From: CAVQBJ01 sp963724405
Lineage (GTDB): Bacteria; Actinomycetota; Thermoleophilia; Solirubrobacterales; Solirubrobacteraceae
Direction: 5' to 3'
Assembly (NCBI GenBank): GCA_963724405.1
Contig: CAVRUQ010000003.1
Span: forward strand, 1,860,001 to 1,924,000
Length of the DNA: 64,000 bases
Positions 51,548 through 60,467 of the stretch are shown in pieces (position 1 is the stretch's first letter; each line of letters begins with the position of its first letter). Below the pieces are notes generated by a model, which saw nothing but the letters and a program-made list of their open reading frames with translations, ran no database searches and was not told the origin of the DNA. The position numbers and the translations under genes were made by a program.

Positions 51548-52563
51548 ATGCCGACATCGACTGTCACGGCACCCGCCGCGACGCCTTTCCCCACATCCAC
51601 AGCGCCCGCGATCGAGGCTTGCGGGTTGAGCAAGCGCTACCCCGGCAAGCCGCCGGTCGTTGCGCTCGACGGCCTCGACCTCACTGTGCCTGGCGGCCGC
51701 GTGTTCGCGCTGCTCGGCCCCAACGGAGCCGGCAAGTCGACCACGATCCGGGTGCTGACCACGCTCAGCCGGCCCGACGCGGGCGCGGCCCGGGTTGCCG
51801 GCCACGACGTGCTGGCCGAGCCCGACCGCGTCCGCCGCCAGATCGGCGTCGTCGGGCAGAAGCCCGGCTTCGACCCGATCGCGACCGGCCGCGAGAACCT
51901 CGAGCTGCAGGGCGCGATCTACGACCTGCGCGGCGACGAGCTGCGACGTGGCGTCGGGGAGGCGCTCGAGCGCGTCGGCCTGCTCGAGGCCGCCGATCGC
52001 GCCGCGCGCACCTACTCCGGCGGGATGCAGCGGCGGCTGGACATCGCCATGGGCCTGCTGCATCGCCCGAGCGTGCTGTTCCTCGACGAGCCGACGACCG
52101 GCCTGGATCCGGAGGCCCGGGCGGCGCTGTGGGAGCAGATCGCGCGGCTGGCCGACGAGGAGCACATGACCGTGCTGCTGACCACGCACTACCTCGAGGA
52201 GGCCGACGCGCTCGCCGCCGAGGTGGCGATCATCGACCGCGGACGCGTCGTGGCCAGCGGCTCGCCGGACGCGCTCAAGCGCGAGCTGCACGGCGACACG
52301 CTGCAGGTCGAGCTGGCCGGCGGAGGCGCCGGCGGCGCTCGTCGCCGAGGCGCTCGCGCCGCTGGCAGGTCAGCGTGTCCGGGCGCGTGCTGCGCGCCCG
52401 CACCCCCGACGGCGCCGCCGCGCTGCCGCGAGCGCTCGCCGCCCTGACGGCGCTCGACCTGACGATCAGTGCGGCCACGATCGCCCGCCCGTCGCTGGAC
52501 GACGTCTATCTGCACCACGCCGGGCGCTCGCTGCGCGAGGCCAACGAGGAGGAGACCCGATGA
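51548..52563 (+). CDS. ABC exporter ATP-binding protein (DrrA-like), frameshifted near C-terminus
   Basis: An ATPase of about 338 residues for a drug/lipid ABC-2 exporter. Walker A is GPNGAGKST, Q-loop VVGQKPGFDP, signature YSGGMQRRLDIAMG, Walker B VLFLDEPTTGLD, H-loop TTHYLEEAD. The DrrA-specific C-terminal domain is split over frames: the first frame runs to VELAGGGAGG, then AALVAEALAPLAG is read one frame over, and VSVSGRVLRARTPDGAAALP to the stop in the third. Two same-direction single-base shifts thus fall within about 52320-52375. The final TGA overlaps the permease ATG as ATGA. GGAGG lies about 11 bases before the start. The core is intact, so an assembly error is as likely as decay. 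Confidence 0.82.
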
Positions 52564-53333
52564 GGATCGTCAACCACACCCGCTACGTCACCCTGCGCTA
52601 CCTGCGCGCCTTCGTGCGCCAGCCCGCGTGGGTGTTCATCACGCTCGTGCAGCCGGTCATCTGGTTGCTGCTGTTCGGGGCGCTGTTCAAGCGCGTGATC
52701 GAGATCCCCGGCTTCCACGCCGGCTCCTATCTGGACTTCCTCGCCCCCGGCGTGATCGTGATGACCGCGATCAACTCGGCCGGCTGGAACGGGATGGCGT
52801 TCATCGACGACATGGACCGCGGCGTGATGGATCGCCTGCTCGTCTCGCCGGTCTGGCGCCCGGCGCTCACGGTGGGCAGCCTCTGCTATGGCGCGCTGAC
52901 CACCCTTGTGCAGTCACTCATCATCGTCGCCCTCGTGCTGATCGCCGGCGGCGACATCCCCGGCGGCGTCCCCGGGGTGCTCGCCCTGCTGGCCTTCGCC
53001 TGCCTGATCGGCGCGACGTTCGCGGCGCTGTCGAACGCCCTGGCCCTCGTGGCGCGCCAGCGCGAGACGCTCATCGCCGCGGTGACGTTCGTGGTCCTGC
53101 CCCTGACGTTCCTGTCCGGGGCGTTCATGGAGCCGAGCCTCGCCGCGGGCTGGATCGGCGAAATCGCGCGCTTCAATCCGGTCAACTGGGCGGTGGAGGC
53201 CGGCCGCTCGGCCGCCGGCGCGCACGCCGACTGGGGCCTGATCGGCTCGCGGGCGGGGTATCTCGCGCTGCTGCTGGCGGCGAGCGTGTGGCTGGCCGGA
53301 CGCGCCTTCAGCGCCTATCAGCGATCGTTGTGA
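52560..53333 (+). CDS. ABC-2 type permease (DrrB-like)
   Basis: A 257-residue membrane protein with six helices in the ABC-2 pattern: 'VFITLVQPVIWLLLFGALFK' (helix 1), an extracellular loop 'YLDFLAPGVIVMTAINSAGW', 'DRGVMDRLLVSPVWRPALTV' (coupling region), three further helices, and 'LPLTFLSGAFMEPSLAAGWI' before the last loop. It forms the transmembrane half of the exporter with the DrrA-like ATPase, whose stop overlaps its ATG. Relatives export anthracyclines, other drugs or lipids; the substrate is unknown. Confidence 0.92.
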   Translation: MRIVNHTRYVTLRYLRAFVRQPAWVFITLVQPVIWLLLFGALFKRVIEIPGFHAGSYLDFLAPGVIVMTAINSAGWNGMAFIDDMDRGVMDRLLVSPVWRPALTVGSLCYGALTTLVQSLIIVALVLIAGGDIPGGVPGVLALLAFACLIGATFAALSNALALVARQRETLIAAVTFVVLPLTFLSGAFMEPSLAAGWIGEIARFNPVNWAVEAGRSAAGAHADWGLIGSRAGYLALLLAASVWLAGRAFSAYQRSL

Positions 53334-53339
53334 GCACGC

Positions 53340-53615
53340 TCACTGGCCGATCGAGAACATCGCCTCGAGGTCGTGGCGCGAGTATGCGGCGAAGGCCACC
53401 ATCGTCTGCGTGCGCGCGATGCCGCTCAGCTGGCCGAGGCGACCGGCGATCACGTCGGCCAGCTGGTCGTGGTGGGGCACCCGCACGATCACGACGAAGT
53501 CCCACTGGCCGGTGACCGAGTAGGCCTCGGCGACGCCCTCGATGTCGGCGAGGGCGCCGCCGAGCGTCGCCAGGGCGTCGCGTTCGGCCTCGATGAGCAC
53601 GATCGCGTGGGTCAT
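53340..53615 (-). CDS. Stand-alone Lrp/AsnC ligand-binding (RAM) domain protein
   Basis: A 91-residue alpha-beta protein: THAIVLIEAERDALATLGGA, then 'VAEAYSVTGQWDFVVIVRVP', then 'HDQLADVIAGRLGQLSGIAR', then 'TMVAFAAYS'. This is the complete Lrp/AsnC effector domain without a DNA-binding HTH. The 'YSVTGQWDFVV' turn is the ligand-site loop. Such small proteins can bind amino acids or form mixed oligomers with full-length Lrp proteins. ATG 53615 overlaps the stop of the upstream hydrolase gene as ATGA. Confidence 0.88.
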   Translation of the reverse strand: MTHAIVLIEAERDALATLGGALADIEGVAEAYSVTGQWDFVVIVRVPHHDQLADVIAGRLGQLSGIARTQTMVAFAAYSRHDLEAMFSIGQ

Positions 53616-54289
53616 GGGGTGTGCGTCCCGCCGGGGTCGAGGACAACCACCTTGGAGGAGGTCGCGGCCTCGACGTCGGCCTTGAAGGCGTCGGCGTCGG
53701 TCTCGATCGGCGGGAAGGTGTTGTAGTGGATCGGGATCACCTCGCTCGCGCCGATCAGGCGTGCCGCCTCGATGGCGTCGAAGCGGTCCATCGTGTAGTG
53801 GCCGCCGATGCACACGAGCGCGACGTCGATCGGGTTGCGGCGCCCGACGAGCGACAGGTCGGAGAACAGCGCCGTGTCGCCGGTGTGGTAGATCGTCTTG
53901 CCGCCGAAGTTGATCAGCAGCCCGGCCGGCGTGTTGATCGTGCCCTTCGGCGTCGTCGACGTGTGCCAGGCCGGCACGAGCTTGGCCCAGCCCCATTCGA
54001 ACATCACGGTGCCCCCGAGGTTCGGGTCACGCACGTTCGCCAGGCCGTCGGCCGTGAGCTCACCGGCGATCTCGACGATCGCGAGCGCCTCGGCGCCGGT
54101 GCGCTTGGCGATCGCCACCGTGTCTCCGATGTGGTCGGCATGCCCGTGGGTGAGCAGGATCGCGTCCGCGTCCAGTTCGTCGGCGCTCGCCGCCGCCTTC
54201 GGGTTGCCGGTGAGGAACGGGTCGACGAGCACGGACGTGCCCTCGTGCGTGAGCTGGAGGGCCGCATGGCCCAGGAAGCGGATCTCCAC
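53612..54289 (-). CDS. UPF0173 metal-dependent hydrolase (MBL fold)
   Basis: A 225-residue metallo-beta-lactamase-fold protein. MEIRFLGHAALQLTHEGTSV opens the fold, THGHADHIGD is the H-x-H-x-DH metal motif, PAWHTS and YHTGDTALFSDL carry the next His/Asp ligands, and GGHYTMDRFDAIEAARLIGA then PIHYNTFPPIE is the UPF0173 end. The biological substrate of this conserved family is not known. GTG 54289 is preceded by GGAGGAG at good spacing, which decides the start over the longer open frame. It is the second gene of a three-gene minus-strand operon. Confidence 0.9.
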   Translation of the reverse strand: MEIRFLGHAALQLTHEGTSVLVDPFLTGNPKAAASADELDADAILLTHGHADHIGDTVAIAKRTGAEALAIVEIAGELTADGLANVRDPNLGGTVMFEWGWAKLVPAWHTSTTPKGTINTPAGLLINFGGKTIYHTGDTALFSDLSLVGRRNPIDVALVCIGGHYTMDRFDAIEAARLIGASEVIPIHYNTFPPIETDADAFKADVEAATSSKVVVLDPGGTHTP

Positions 54290-54291
54290 GG

Positions 54292-54681
54292 TTACTGCTC
54301 CTCCTGTTCGGTGACTGTGCTTGGGTCCGGCCCGCCGGCGCCGGCGGCCGCCGCGCCGCTGCGGCGTACGTTCTGAAGCTCGTGGGCGAGCTCGAAGCCG
54401 ACGGCGACGCCCACGAGCATGCCGATGCGGGTCTCCTCGGCGACGAGCGTGCGCACGGCGATGACCCGCTCCTGGGCATCCTCCCCGAGCGCCGCCTTGG
54501 CGACCTCGGACTCGTGCGCATCGTCGAACCATCCGCCGGCGGCGAGCGACTCGGCCAGCACCCGCTGCAGGCTCGGAGCCGCGTGGGTCACGACGTCCTG
54601 GGCGTGCGCGAGGCGCTCGGGCTCGCGCAGCGCGGCCACGGCGGCATCCACCTCGGCAGCGGTGTAGGGGGGTTCGGGCAC
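54292..54681 (-). CDS. Conserved hypothetical protein
   Basis: About 129 residues, mostly helical and acidic: PEPPYTAAEVDAAVAALREP, then RLAHAQDVVTHAAPSLQRVL, then ALGEDAQERVIAVRTLVAEE, then GMLVGVAVGFELAHELQ, and a disordered Gly/Ala/Glu tail. It starts the operon that leads into the UPF0173 and Lrp-domain genes. GTG 54681 is the likely start; the longer open frame upstream runs into the opposite-strand gene. I do not recognise a family, and no membrane segment is convincing despite a short hydrophobic stretch. Confidence 0.65.
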   Translation of the reverse strand: MPEPPYTAAEVDAAVAALREPERLAHAQDVVTHAAPSLQRVLAESLAAGGWFDDAHESEVAKAALGEDAQERVIAVRTLVAEETRIGMLVGVAVGFELAHELQNVRRSGAAAAGAGGPDPSTVTEQEEQ

Positions 54682-54915
54682 GCCGCGGATGATGATACGG
54701 ACGGCGGGGACCCGGGGGCGCGGGGTCGACCGGCCCGCCGCGAGGCGCGATCCGCCGCCGCGAGCGGCGGGAGGCGGCGGTCTTGCCGGTCGCGCCTCGC
54801 GCCGCCGGACGCCATCAAAACCTGATGAGCGCTCGGACGATCTTGACAGACACGATCGTTTCCGAGAGGCTGCAGCCGCTCGGTGGGTTGACGCGATCAC
54901 ATGGGAGGGGTGGCG

Positions 54916-57900
54916 ATGAGCAAGGCAAGGTCGCGGCGTCGGGGTTGGTTCGCACGCACCGGGTTGGCGACCGCGATGTTGACGCTCGCGGCCGCCGCGC
55001 CACCGGCGACGGCGACGCCCGGCCCAACGGTTACATACCAGGCGCCGATCAGCCTCCCCTGCATGCTCGCCCCAGGCGTCCTCAACACGAGGATGACGGT
55101 GACCATGGCGATCTCCGCCCAGGGACCCGCGTTCGTCGAGTCCGGCGATGCGTTCAGCCTGCAGGGCGCCGACGTCGCGCTCACGCTGCCGAGCATCGTG
55201 GGCACCTCGTTCGCCGGGTTCGGCTCGCAGTATCTCGGCGGCGACTGGCAGCACCTCACCCTGGACGGCACGGGCACGACGCCGAGCAGCATCGACGCGG
55301 CCCAGGAGTCCCCCTACAACGCCTTCGACATGCTCGAGTTCGACGAGCTCGGCCAGTTCGCCGGATCGGGCGCCGGCCTGCCGCTCGGTCCCGTGCCGGT
55401 GCTCGACGGCGCCCCGATGAACCTGACCGTGCCGGTCGCCGTGCAGACGCCCACCGACACGACCGCGACCCCGCCGCTGACCTACCAGCAACCGGACGGC
55501 CCCCAGAACGTGCCGCCGGGGTCGACCTCGTCATTCGGTGTCGGTCCCTACACGGTGACCGGCGCCGCGGGCGGCGACGTCAACCTGTCGATCGGCACGA
55601 CGGCGGCGTTCGCCGGCCCGCCGTACACGATCACGGGCGGCGGAACGCTGCTGACCGTCGCCGGCTCGACGGACAACCCGATGACGCCCGACGGGCTCGA
55701 CGCCGGGCCGTTGTCGATCGCCTGCAACCCGACGGCCTCGGGCGGCGTCGGGCCGTCCGTGGCCACGGCACCGATCGTGGCGCCGGTCCAGTTCGGGCAG
55801 CCGAGCTTCACCCAGACCGCGACGACCGAGACGATCACCGTGCCCACGACCGGGACCCCGGCGCCGACGTTCCAGTGGCAGGCGTCGACGAACGGCGGCA
55901 CGACGTGGACGCCGATCTCCGGGGCCAACTCAGATTCCCTGACCATTCCGCTTCCCCAGCCCGCGAACAGCGAATACGAGCTCACGGCCACCAACTCGGT
56001 GTCGAATCCGAGCGCCATTCCGTCGGGTCCGTTCGTCGTCTCCACCGCGACGATCCGCCCCGTCGGGCCTCCACCGCCGCCCACGCCCCCGGTGATCACG
56101 CAGCAGCCCGCCAACGCGGCGGTGACGCCCGGCCAGACGGCGACCTTCACGGCCGCGGCCACCGGCAGCGGGCCGCCGACGGTCCAGTGGCAGGTGTCGA
56201 CCGACGGCGGCACGACGTGGACGAACGACACGACCGACTCCGGCGCGACGACCGACACGCTCACCGTCGCGAGCACGACCGCGCCGGAGAGCGGCGATGA
56301 GTACCGCGCCGTGTTCACCAACGGCTTCGGCTCGACGACGAGCGATGCCGCGACGCTGACGGTGTCGAGTGGAGGTCCCCCGCCGGTCATCACGACGCAG
56401 CCCACCAACCAGAGCGTCTGCGGCGGAGGACCGGCGACCTTCACGGCGGCCGCGTCCGGTGCGCCGGCGCCGACCGTGCAGTGGCAGGTCTCGACCGACG
56501 GCGGCGCGACCTGGACCAACGACACCACCGACGGCGGGGCCACGACCGCCACGCTGACGATCGCCAGGACAACGGCCGCGCTGAGCGGCAACCAATACCG
56601 CGCGGTCTTCACGAACACGGCCGGATCGGCCACGACGAACGCCGCCACGCTGACGGTCTTCTTCTCGCCGGCGATCGTGACGGAGCCGTCCAGCGTGACC
56701 GTGAACGAGGGCGCGACGGCGACCTTCACGGCGACCCCGGGAGGCGCGCCGTGCGGTCCGGGGGTCGACGCGTCTCCCCAGTGGCAGGTCTCGACCGACG
56801 GCGGCACGACGTGGACGAACGACACGACCGACTCCGGCGCGACGACCGACACGCTCACCGTCGGCCCGGTGAGCCGCTCGCAGAACGGCAGCGAGTACCG
56901 GGCGGTGTTCACCACCTCATTCGGTGCGGCGACGACGACCGCCGCCACGCTCACCGTCCGCTACGCGCCAACGGTGACGCAGCAGCCCGTGAACGAGACG
57001 ATCGCCCTCGCGGGGACGGCGACCTTCACCGCCGCGGCCAACGGCAATCCGCCGCCGACCGTGCAGTGGCAGGTCTCCACCGACGGCGGGGCGACGTGGA
57101 GCAACGATACGACCGACTCCGGGGCGACGACGCCCACCCTGAGCGTGCTCGCCAGCCTCTCGGACTGCGCCGGCTACGAATACCGGGCGGTGTTCACGAA
57201 CAGCATCGGTTCGGCGACGACGAACGCCGCCTCGCTGACCACGAGCTCGCCCCCCATCGTCGCCACCCAGCCGACCAGCCAGACGGTGACCGCCGGGCAG
57301 GACGCGTCCTTCACCGTGGCGGTCGGCGGGTGCGCCATCTTGCCGCCGACCGTGCAGTGGCAGGTCTCGAGCGACGCCGGCGCGACGTTCGTCAACGACA
57401 CGACCGACGCGGGCACGACGACCGACACGCTGACGGTCGCCAGCACGACCGTGGCCGAGAACGGCTACCGATACCGGGCCGTGTTCACGAATTCAGTGGG
57501 CACCTTCGACTCGAGCGCGGCCACCCTGACCGTCGACTACGCCCCGATGATCACGACTGATCCGGCCAACGCGAGCGTCAACCCCGGCGCAACCGAGACG
57601 TTCACCGCCGCGGCCAGCGGTAATCCGGCGCCGACCGTGCAGTGGCAGTCGGCCGCGAGCGGCAACTCGGCGTTCACGGACATCGCCGGCGCAACCTCGA
57701 CCACGCTGACGCTCACGGGCGTGACGGCCTCGCAGAGCGGTGGCCGGTACCGGGCCGTGTTCTCCAACTCGGTCGGCACGGCGACGTCGAACGCAGCGAC
57801 GCTCACGGTGGCGCCGCCGCCGAACACGCCGGTCGTCACCGGCGTGTTCCCGAGTCGCGGGTCCCGGTTCTCGGTGGTCGTGATCACCGGGAAGAACCTC

Positions 57901-58080
57901 AACCGGGCCTCGAAGGTCGCCTTCGGGTCCGTCCGGGCGCCGTTCTTCCTGCGGCTGTCGAGCACCCTGATCATCGCGCTCGCCCCGCCACAGGCCTCCG
58001 GCACGACCGTCGACGTGACCGTCACGACCCCGGTCGGCACAAGCGCCGCGACGAGCGCCGACCGCTTCAGCTACACCTAG
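54916..58080 (+). CDS. Secreted protein with ~7 Ig-like repeats and C-terminal IPT/TIG domain
   Basis: A 1054-residue protein. SKARSRRRGWFARTGLATAM then LTLAAAAPPATA is a signal peptide. Residues ~35-280 are a beta domain starting VTYQAPISLPCMLAPGVLNT, like the DUF6801 type. Seven Ig-like repeats of ~85-90 residues follow (PPVITQQPANAAVTPGQTAT, then FTAAATGSGPPTVQWQVSTD, ending EYRAVFTNGFGSTTSDAATL), the first divergent. The last ~80 residues (PVVTGVFPSRGSRFSVVVIT) form an IPT/TIG domain. The Ig repeats lack the Cys pair of the giant protein's repeats, so this is a different repeat family. ATG 54916 is chosen for the GGGAGGGG 6 bases upstream. Probably a cell-surface or matrix protein. Confidence 0.87.
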   Translation: MSKARSRRRGWFARTGLATAMLTLAAAAPPATATPGPTVTYQAPISLPCMLAPGVLNTRMTVTMAISAQGPAFVESGDAFSLQGADVALTLPSIVGTSFAGFGSQYLGGDWQHLTLDGTGTTPSSIDAAQESPYNAFDMLEFDELGQFAGSGAGLPLGPVPVLDGAPMNLTVPVAVQTPTDTTATPPLTYQQPDGPQNVPPGSTSSFGVGPYTVTGAAGGDVNLSIGTTAAFAGPPYTITGGGTLLTVAGSTDNPMTPDGLDAGPLSIACNPTASGGVGPSVATAPIVAPVQFGQPSFTQTATTETITVPTTGTPAPTFQWQASTNGGTTWTPISGANSDSLTIPLPQPANSEYELTATNSVSNPSAIPSGPFVVSTATIRPVGPPPPPTPPVITQQPANAAVTPGQTATFTAAATGSGPPTVQWQVSTDGGTTWTNDTTDSGATTDTLTVASTTAPESGDEYRAVFTNGFGSTTSDAATLTVSSGGPPPVITTQPTNQSVCGGGPATFTAAASGAPAPTVQWQVSTDGGATWTNDTTDGGATTATLTIARTTAALSGNQYRAVFTNTAGSATTNAATLTVFFSPAIVTEPSSVTVNEGATATFTATPGGAPCGPGVDASPQWQVSTDGGTTWTNDTTDSGATTDTLTVGPVSRSQNGSEYRAVFTTSFGAATTTAATLTVRYAPTVTQQPVNETIALAGTATFTAAANGNPPPTVQWQVSTDGGATWSNDTTDSGATTPTLSVLASLSDCAGYEYRAVFTNSIGSATTNAASLTTSSPPIVATQPTSQTVTAGQDASFTVAVGGCAILPPTVQWQVSSDAGATFVNDTTDAGTTTDTLTVASTTVAENGYRYRAVFTNSVGTFDSSAATLTVDYAPMITTDPANASVNPGATETFTAAASGNPAPTVQWQSAASGNSAFTDIAGATSTTLTLTGVTASQSGGRYRAVFSNSVGTATSNAATLTVAPPPNTPVVTGVFPSRGSRFSVVVITGKNLNRASKVAFGSVRAPFFLRLSSTLIIALAPPQASGTTVDVTVTTPVGTSAATSADRFSYT

Positions 58081-58084
58081 CGCC

Positions 58085-58852
58085 CTAGTGGGGGCGCAGG
58101 CGATCGACGCCGGCGCCGACGAGCAGCCCGATCGCGGCCCCGATGAGGCCGGCCACCCAGCTCGCCTCGTCGGGGCGGGCGAGCGGCATGGCCAGGAGCG
58201 CGCCGGCGATGGCGAGCGTTCCGAGCAGGTCACCGTCGTAGAAGCGATTGGCGCGCCGCGCGCGCAGGTCGGGCACGGCCCAGGCCGCCAGCAGGCCGAG
58301 CGCGGCGGCGTTGGCGCCGATGACGGCGTGGTCGGGATACGCGGCGAACGCGACCAGAGCCCCGCCGACCCCGCAGGCGAAGAACAGGGCGAGCACGAAC
58401 AGCGGCCCGTGGCGGCGCTCGAGCAGCGTGCCGAAGAGGGCGATCGCGACGAGCGCGGTGAACTGGTAGAAGCCGCTGATGTAGACGAACTGCGTGGTGA
58501 TCAGCCGCCACCACTCGCCGTGCAACGGCTTCGAGGCGGCCCAGAGGCTCGACGCGTCGATCCACGCCCCACGCCAGCAGAGGATCCACACGACGCACGT
58601 GGCGATGACGAGCGCCGCCGTGACGTACGGCCGCGCGTCGCCGCGGATCCCGGGGATCTCCCCGGGCCGCAGTCGCCCGAGCGAGGAGGGGACGCGCGCG
58701 CGCCGTCCCGTCCGCCGGCTCTCGCGGGGCAGCTTCGGCGCGCGGCGCCGCAGCCGGTTGCCGCAGTACGGACACTCGGTGATGTACGGACTGACATGGG
58801 ATCCGCACTGCTTGCAGACCACGAACAGATCGGCGCCCGAGGACATCGCCAA
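58085..58852 (-). CDS. Rhomboid-like membrane protein with zinc ribbon, probably inactive
   Basis: A 255-residue protein. The N-terminus carries a zinc ribbon (CKQCGSHVSPYITECPYCGN), then a basic linker and six or seven membrane helices arranged as in rhomboids: 'HGEWWRLITTQFVYISGFYQ', 'ALFGTLLERRHGPLFVLALF', 'AVIGANAAALGLLAAW'. In active rhomboids the last motif is G-x-S-G; here it is GANAA, so the catalytic Ser is replaced by Asn, and the H-x-x-x-N oxyanion motif of helix 2 is also missing. It should therefore be a pseudo-protease that may bind membrane proteins. It is convergent with the Ig-repeat gene. Confidence 0.8.
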   Translation of the reverse strand: MAMSSGADLFVVCKQCGSHVSPYITECPYCGNRLRRRAPKLPRESRRTGRRARVPSSLGRLRPGEIPGIRGDARPYVTAALVIATCVVWILCWRGAWIDASSLWAASKPLHGEWWRLITTQFVYISGFYQFTALVAIALFGTLLERRHGPLFVLALFFACGVGGALVAFAAYPDHAVIGANAAALGLLAAWAVPDLRARRANRFYDGDLLGTLAIAGALLAMPLARPDEASWVAGLIGAAIGLLVGAGVDRLRPH

Positions 58853-58990
58853 CCCATTCTAGGGGTGTGACAAATGCGCGCTCGATATGCTTCCAAGCCG
58901 GAGGCCGCCGGCCCCCGCGGCGAGCGCCGTGGGCCTGCCCTTCCGGCGCAGAACGCGTCCTGGAGTCTTCGATCCTGGAGGAGTCACCTC

Positions 58991-60082
58991 ATGGCTAGCA
59001 CCGCCGCCACCGGCGTGGACCGGCTCACCGACCTGCTCGGCGACGAGGCCGATTCCCTGCTCAACCACGTCTGCGAGACCGTCGACCGGTCGCTGCTGCA
59101 CCTGCCCGGCCCGGACTTCATCGACCGGGTGGTCACCGAGAGCGACCGACACATCCAGACGATGCGCAACCTGCGCGCGATCTTCAACCACGGCCGCCTG
59201 GCCGGCACCGGCTACATGAGCATCCTGCCGGTCGATCAGGGCGTCGAGCACAGCGCCGCAGCCAGCTTTGCGCCCAACCCGCTCTACTTCGACCCCGAGA
59301 ACATCGTGCGCCTGGCCGTCGAGGGCGGCTGCAACGCCGTTGCCTCCACGATCGGCGTGCTCGGGGCCACCGGGCACAAGTGGGCCCACCAGATCCCCTA
59401 CATCGTCAAGCTCAACCACAACGAGCTGCTCACCTACCCGAACCACTACGACCAGATCATGTTCGGCAGCGTGGAGCGGGCCTGGAACATGGGCGCCGCC
59501 GCGGTCGGGGCGACGATCTACTTCGGCAGCGAGCAGTCCGACCGCCAGATCCAGGAGGTCAGCGAGGCCTTCGAGGAGGCTCACAGCCTCGGGTTGTTCA
59601 CCGTCCTGTGGTGCTACCTGCGCAACGACGCCTTCAAGCGCGACGGCGTCGACTACGACCTGTCCGCCGACCTCACCGGCCAGGCCAACCACCTCGGCGT
59701 CACGATCGAGGCCGACATCATCAAGCAGAAGGCGCCGGAGAACAACAACGGCTACGGCGCGCTGAACCAGAACGGGGCCTCGTACGGCAAGACCTCACCG
59801 CTCGTTTACAGCAAGCTGACAACCGACCATCCGATCGACCTCACCCGCTACCAGGTGCTCAACTGCTACAGCGGCCGCGCGCCGCTGATCAACAGCGGCG
59901 GCGCGTCGAGCGGCGACTCCGACCTGGCCGAGGCGGTGCGGACCGCGGTCGTCAACAAGCGCGCCGGCGGGGCCGGCCTGATCACCGGACGCAAGGCGTT
60001 CCAGAGGCCGATGGCCGACGGGATCGAGCTGCTCAACGCGGTCCAGGACGTCTACCTGGCGCCCCAGATCACCGTCGCCTGA
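58991..60082 (+). CDS. Class I fructose-bisphosphate aldolase (FbaB/DhnA type)
   Basis: A 363-residue enzyme that cleaves fructose 1,6-bisphosphate to dihydroxyacetone phosphate and glyceraldehyde 3-phosphate in glycolysis or runs the reverse in gluconeogenesis. Motifs: YMSILPVDQGVEHSAAASFA, ENIVRLAVEGGCNAVASTIG, IVKLNHNELL, GAAAVGATIYFGSEQSDRQI, and the phosphate-binding 'NSGGASSGDSDLAEAVR' and GLITGRKAFQRP. It is a Schiff-base enzyme of the archaeal/FbaB kind, metal-independent. The open frame starts at 58874, but ATG 58991 follows GGAGGAG by 7 bases and begins the conserved sequence. It is monocistronic, upstream of a small membrane-protein gene. Confidence 0.93.
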   Translation: MASTAATGVDRLTDLLGDEADSLLNHVCETVDRSLLHLPGPDFIDRVVTESDRHIQTMRNLRAIFNHGRLAGTGYMSILPVDQGVEHSAAASFAPNPLYFDPENIVRLAVEGGCNAVASTIGVLGATGHKWAHQIPYIVKLNHNELLTYPNHYDQIMFGSVERAWNMGAAAVGATIYFGSEQSDRQIQEVSEAFEEAHSLGLFTVLWCYLRNDAFKRDGVDYDLSADLTGQANHLGVTIEADIIKQKAPENNNGYGALNQNGASYGKTSPLVYSKLTTDHPIDLTRYQVLNCYSGRAPLINSGGASSGDSDLAEAVRTAVVNKRAGGAGLITGRKAFQRPMADGIELLNAVQDVYLAPQITVA

Positions 60083-60150
60083 CCGGAGCGCCGCCCCGGC
60101 AGCGGGCGAGGCGGTTATGTCAAGCGAATGTTTGGTCTAGGCTTCAAACC

Positions 60151-60390
60151 ATGAAGATGCGTCAGACCATCGACGATCTCGAGCAGGAGTTCGCGGCCGA
60201 GATCAGCCGCGAGCGCAGCCGGCGCCGGTCGCTCGTCCGCTCCACCGAGCAGCGCTCCCTGCGACGGGACCTCGAGCGCCAGAACAAGCGCGGCTCGATG
60301 CGCTTCGCGACGCTCGTGATCTCGCTGATCATGACGGCCTTGTTCGTCACGGTCGTCATGTTCCGCGTGCTGTACCTGCTGCTCGCCTGA
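60151..60390 (+). CDS. Small tail-anchored membrane protein, hypothetical
   Basis: 79 residues. A charged, coiled-coil-like N-terminus (MKMRQTIDDLEQEFAAEISR, then RSRRRSLVRSTEQRSLRRDL) is followed by a single C-terminal helix (FATLVISLIMTALFVTVVMF) that ends near the stop. Such a layout suggests a tail-anchored or single-pass protein with a basic cytoplasmic face. No family is recognised. The start codon is the first Met after the aldolase spacer. Confidence 0.7.
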   Translation: MKMRQTIDDLEQEFAAEISRERSRRRSLVRSTEQRSLRRDLERQNKRGSMRFATLVISLIMTALFVTVVMFRVLYLLLA

Positions 60391-60467
60391 CCTACCCTGC
60401 GCGGCGGGACCACGAAGCCGGTCCTGGCCCGCGCCGGCACCCGGCACGGGCATCGGGACCCTCCCAC

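Noticed and set aside
54840..54872. TTGACA at 54843-54848 as promoter for the Ig-repeat gene
   Set aside because: No acceptable -10 lies 16-19 bases downstream (CGAGAG region), so it is not called.
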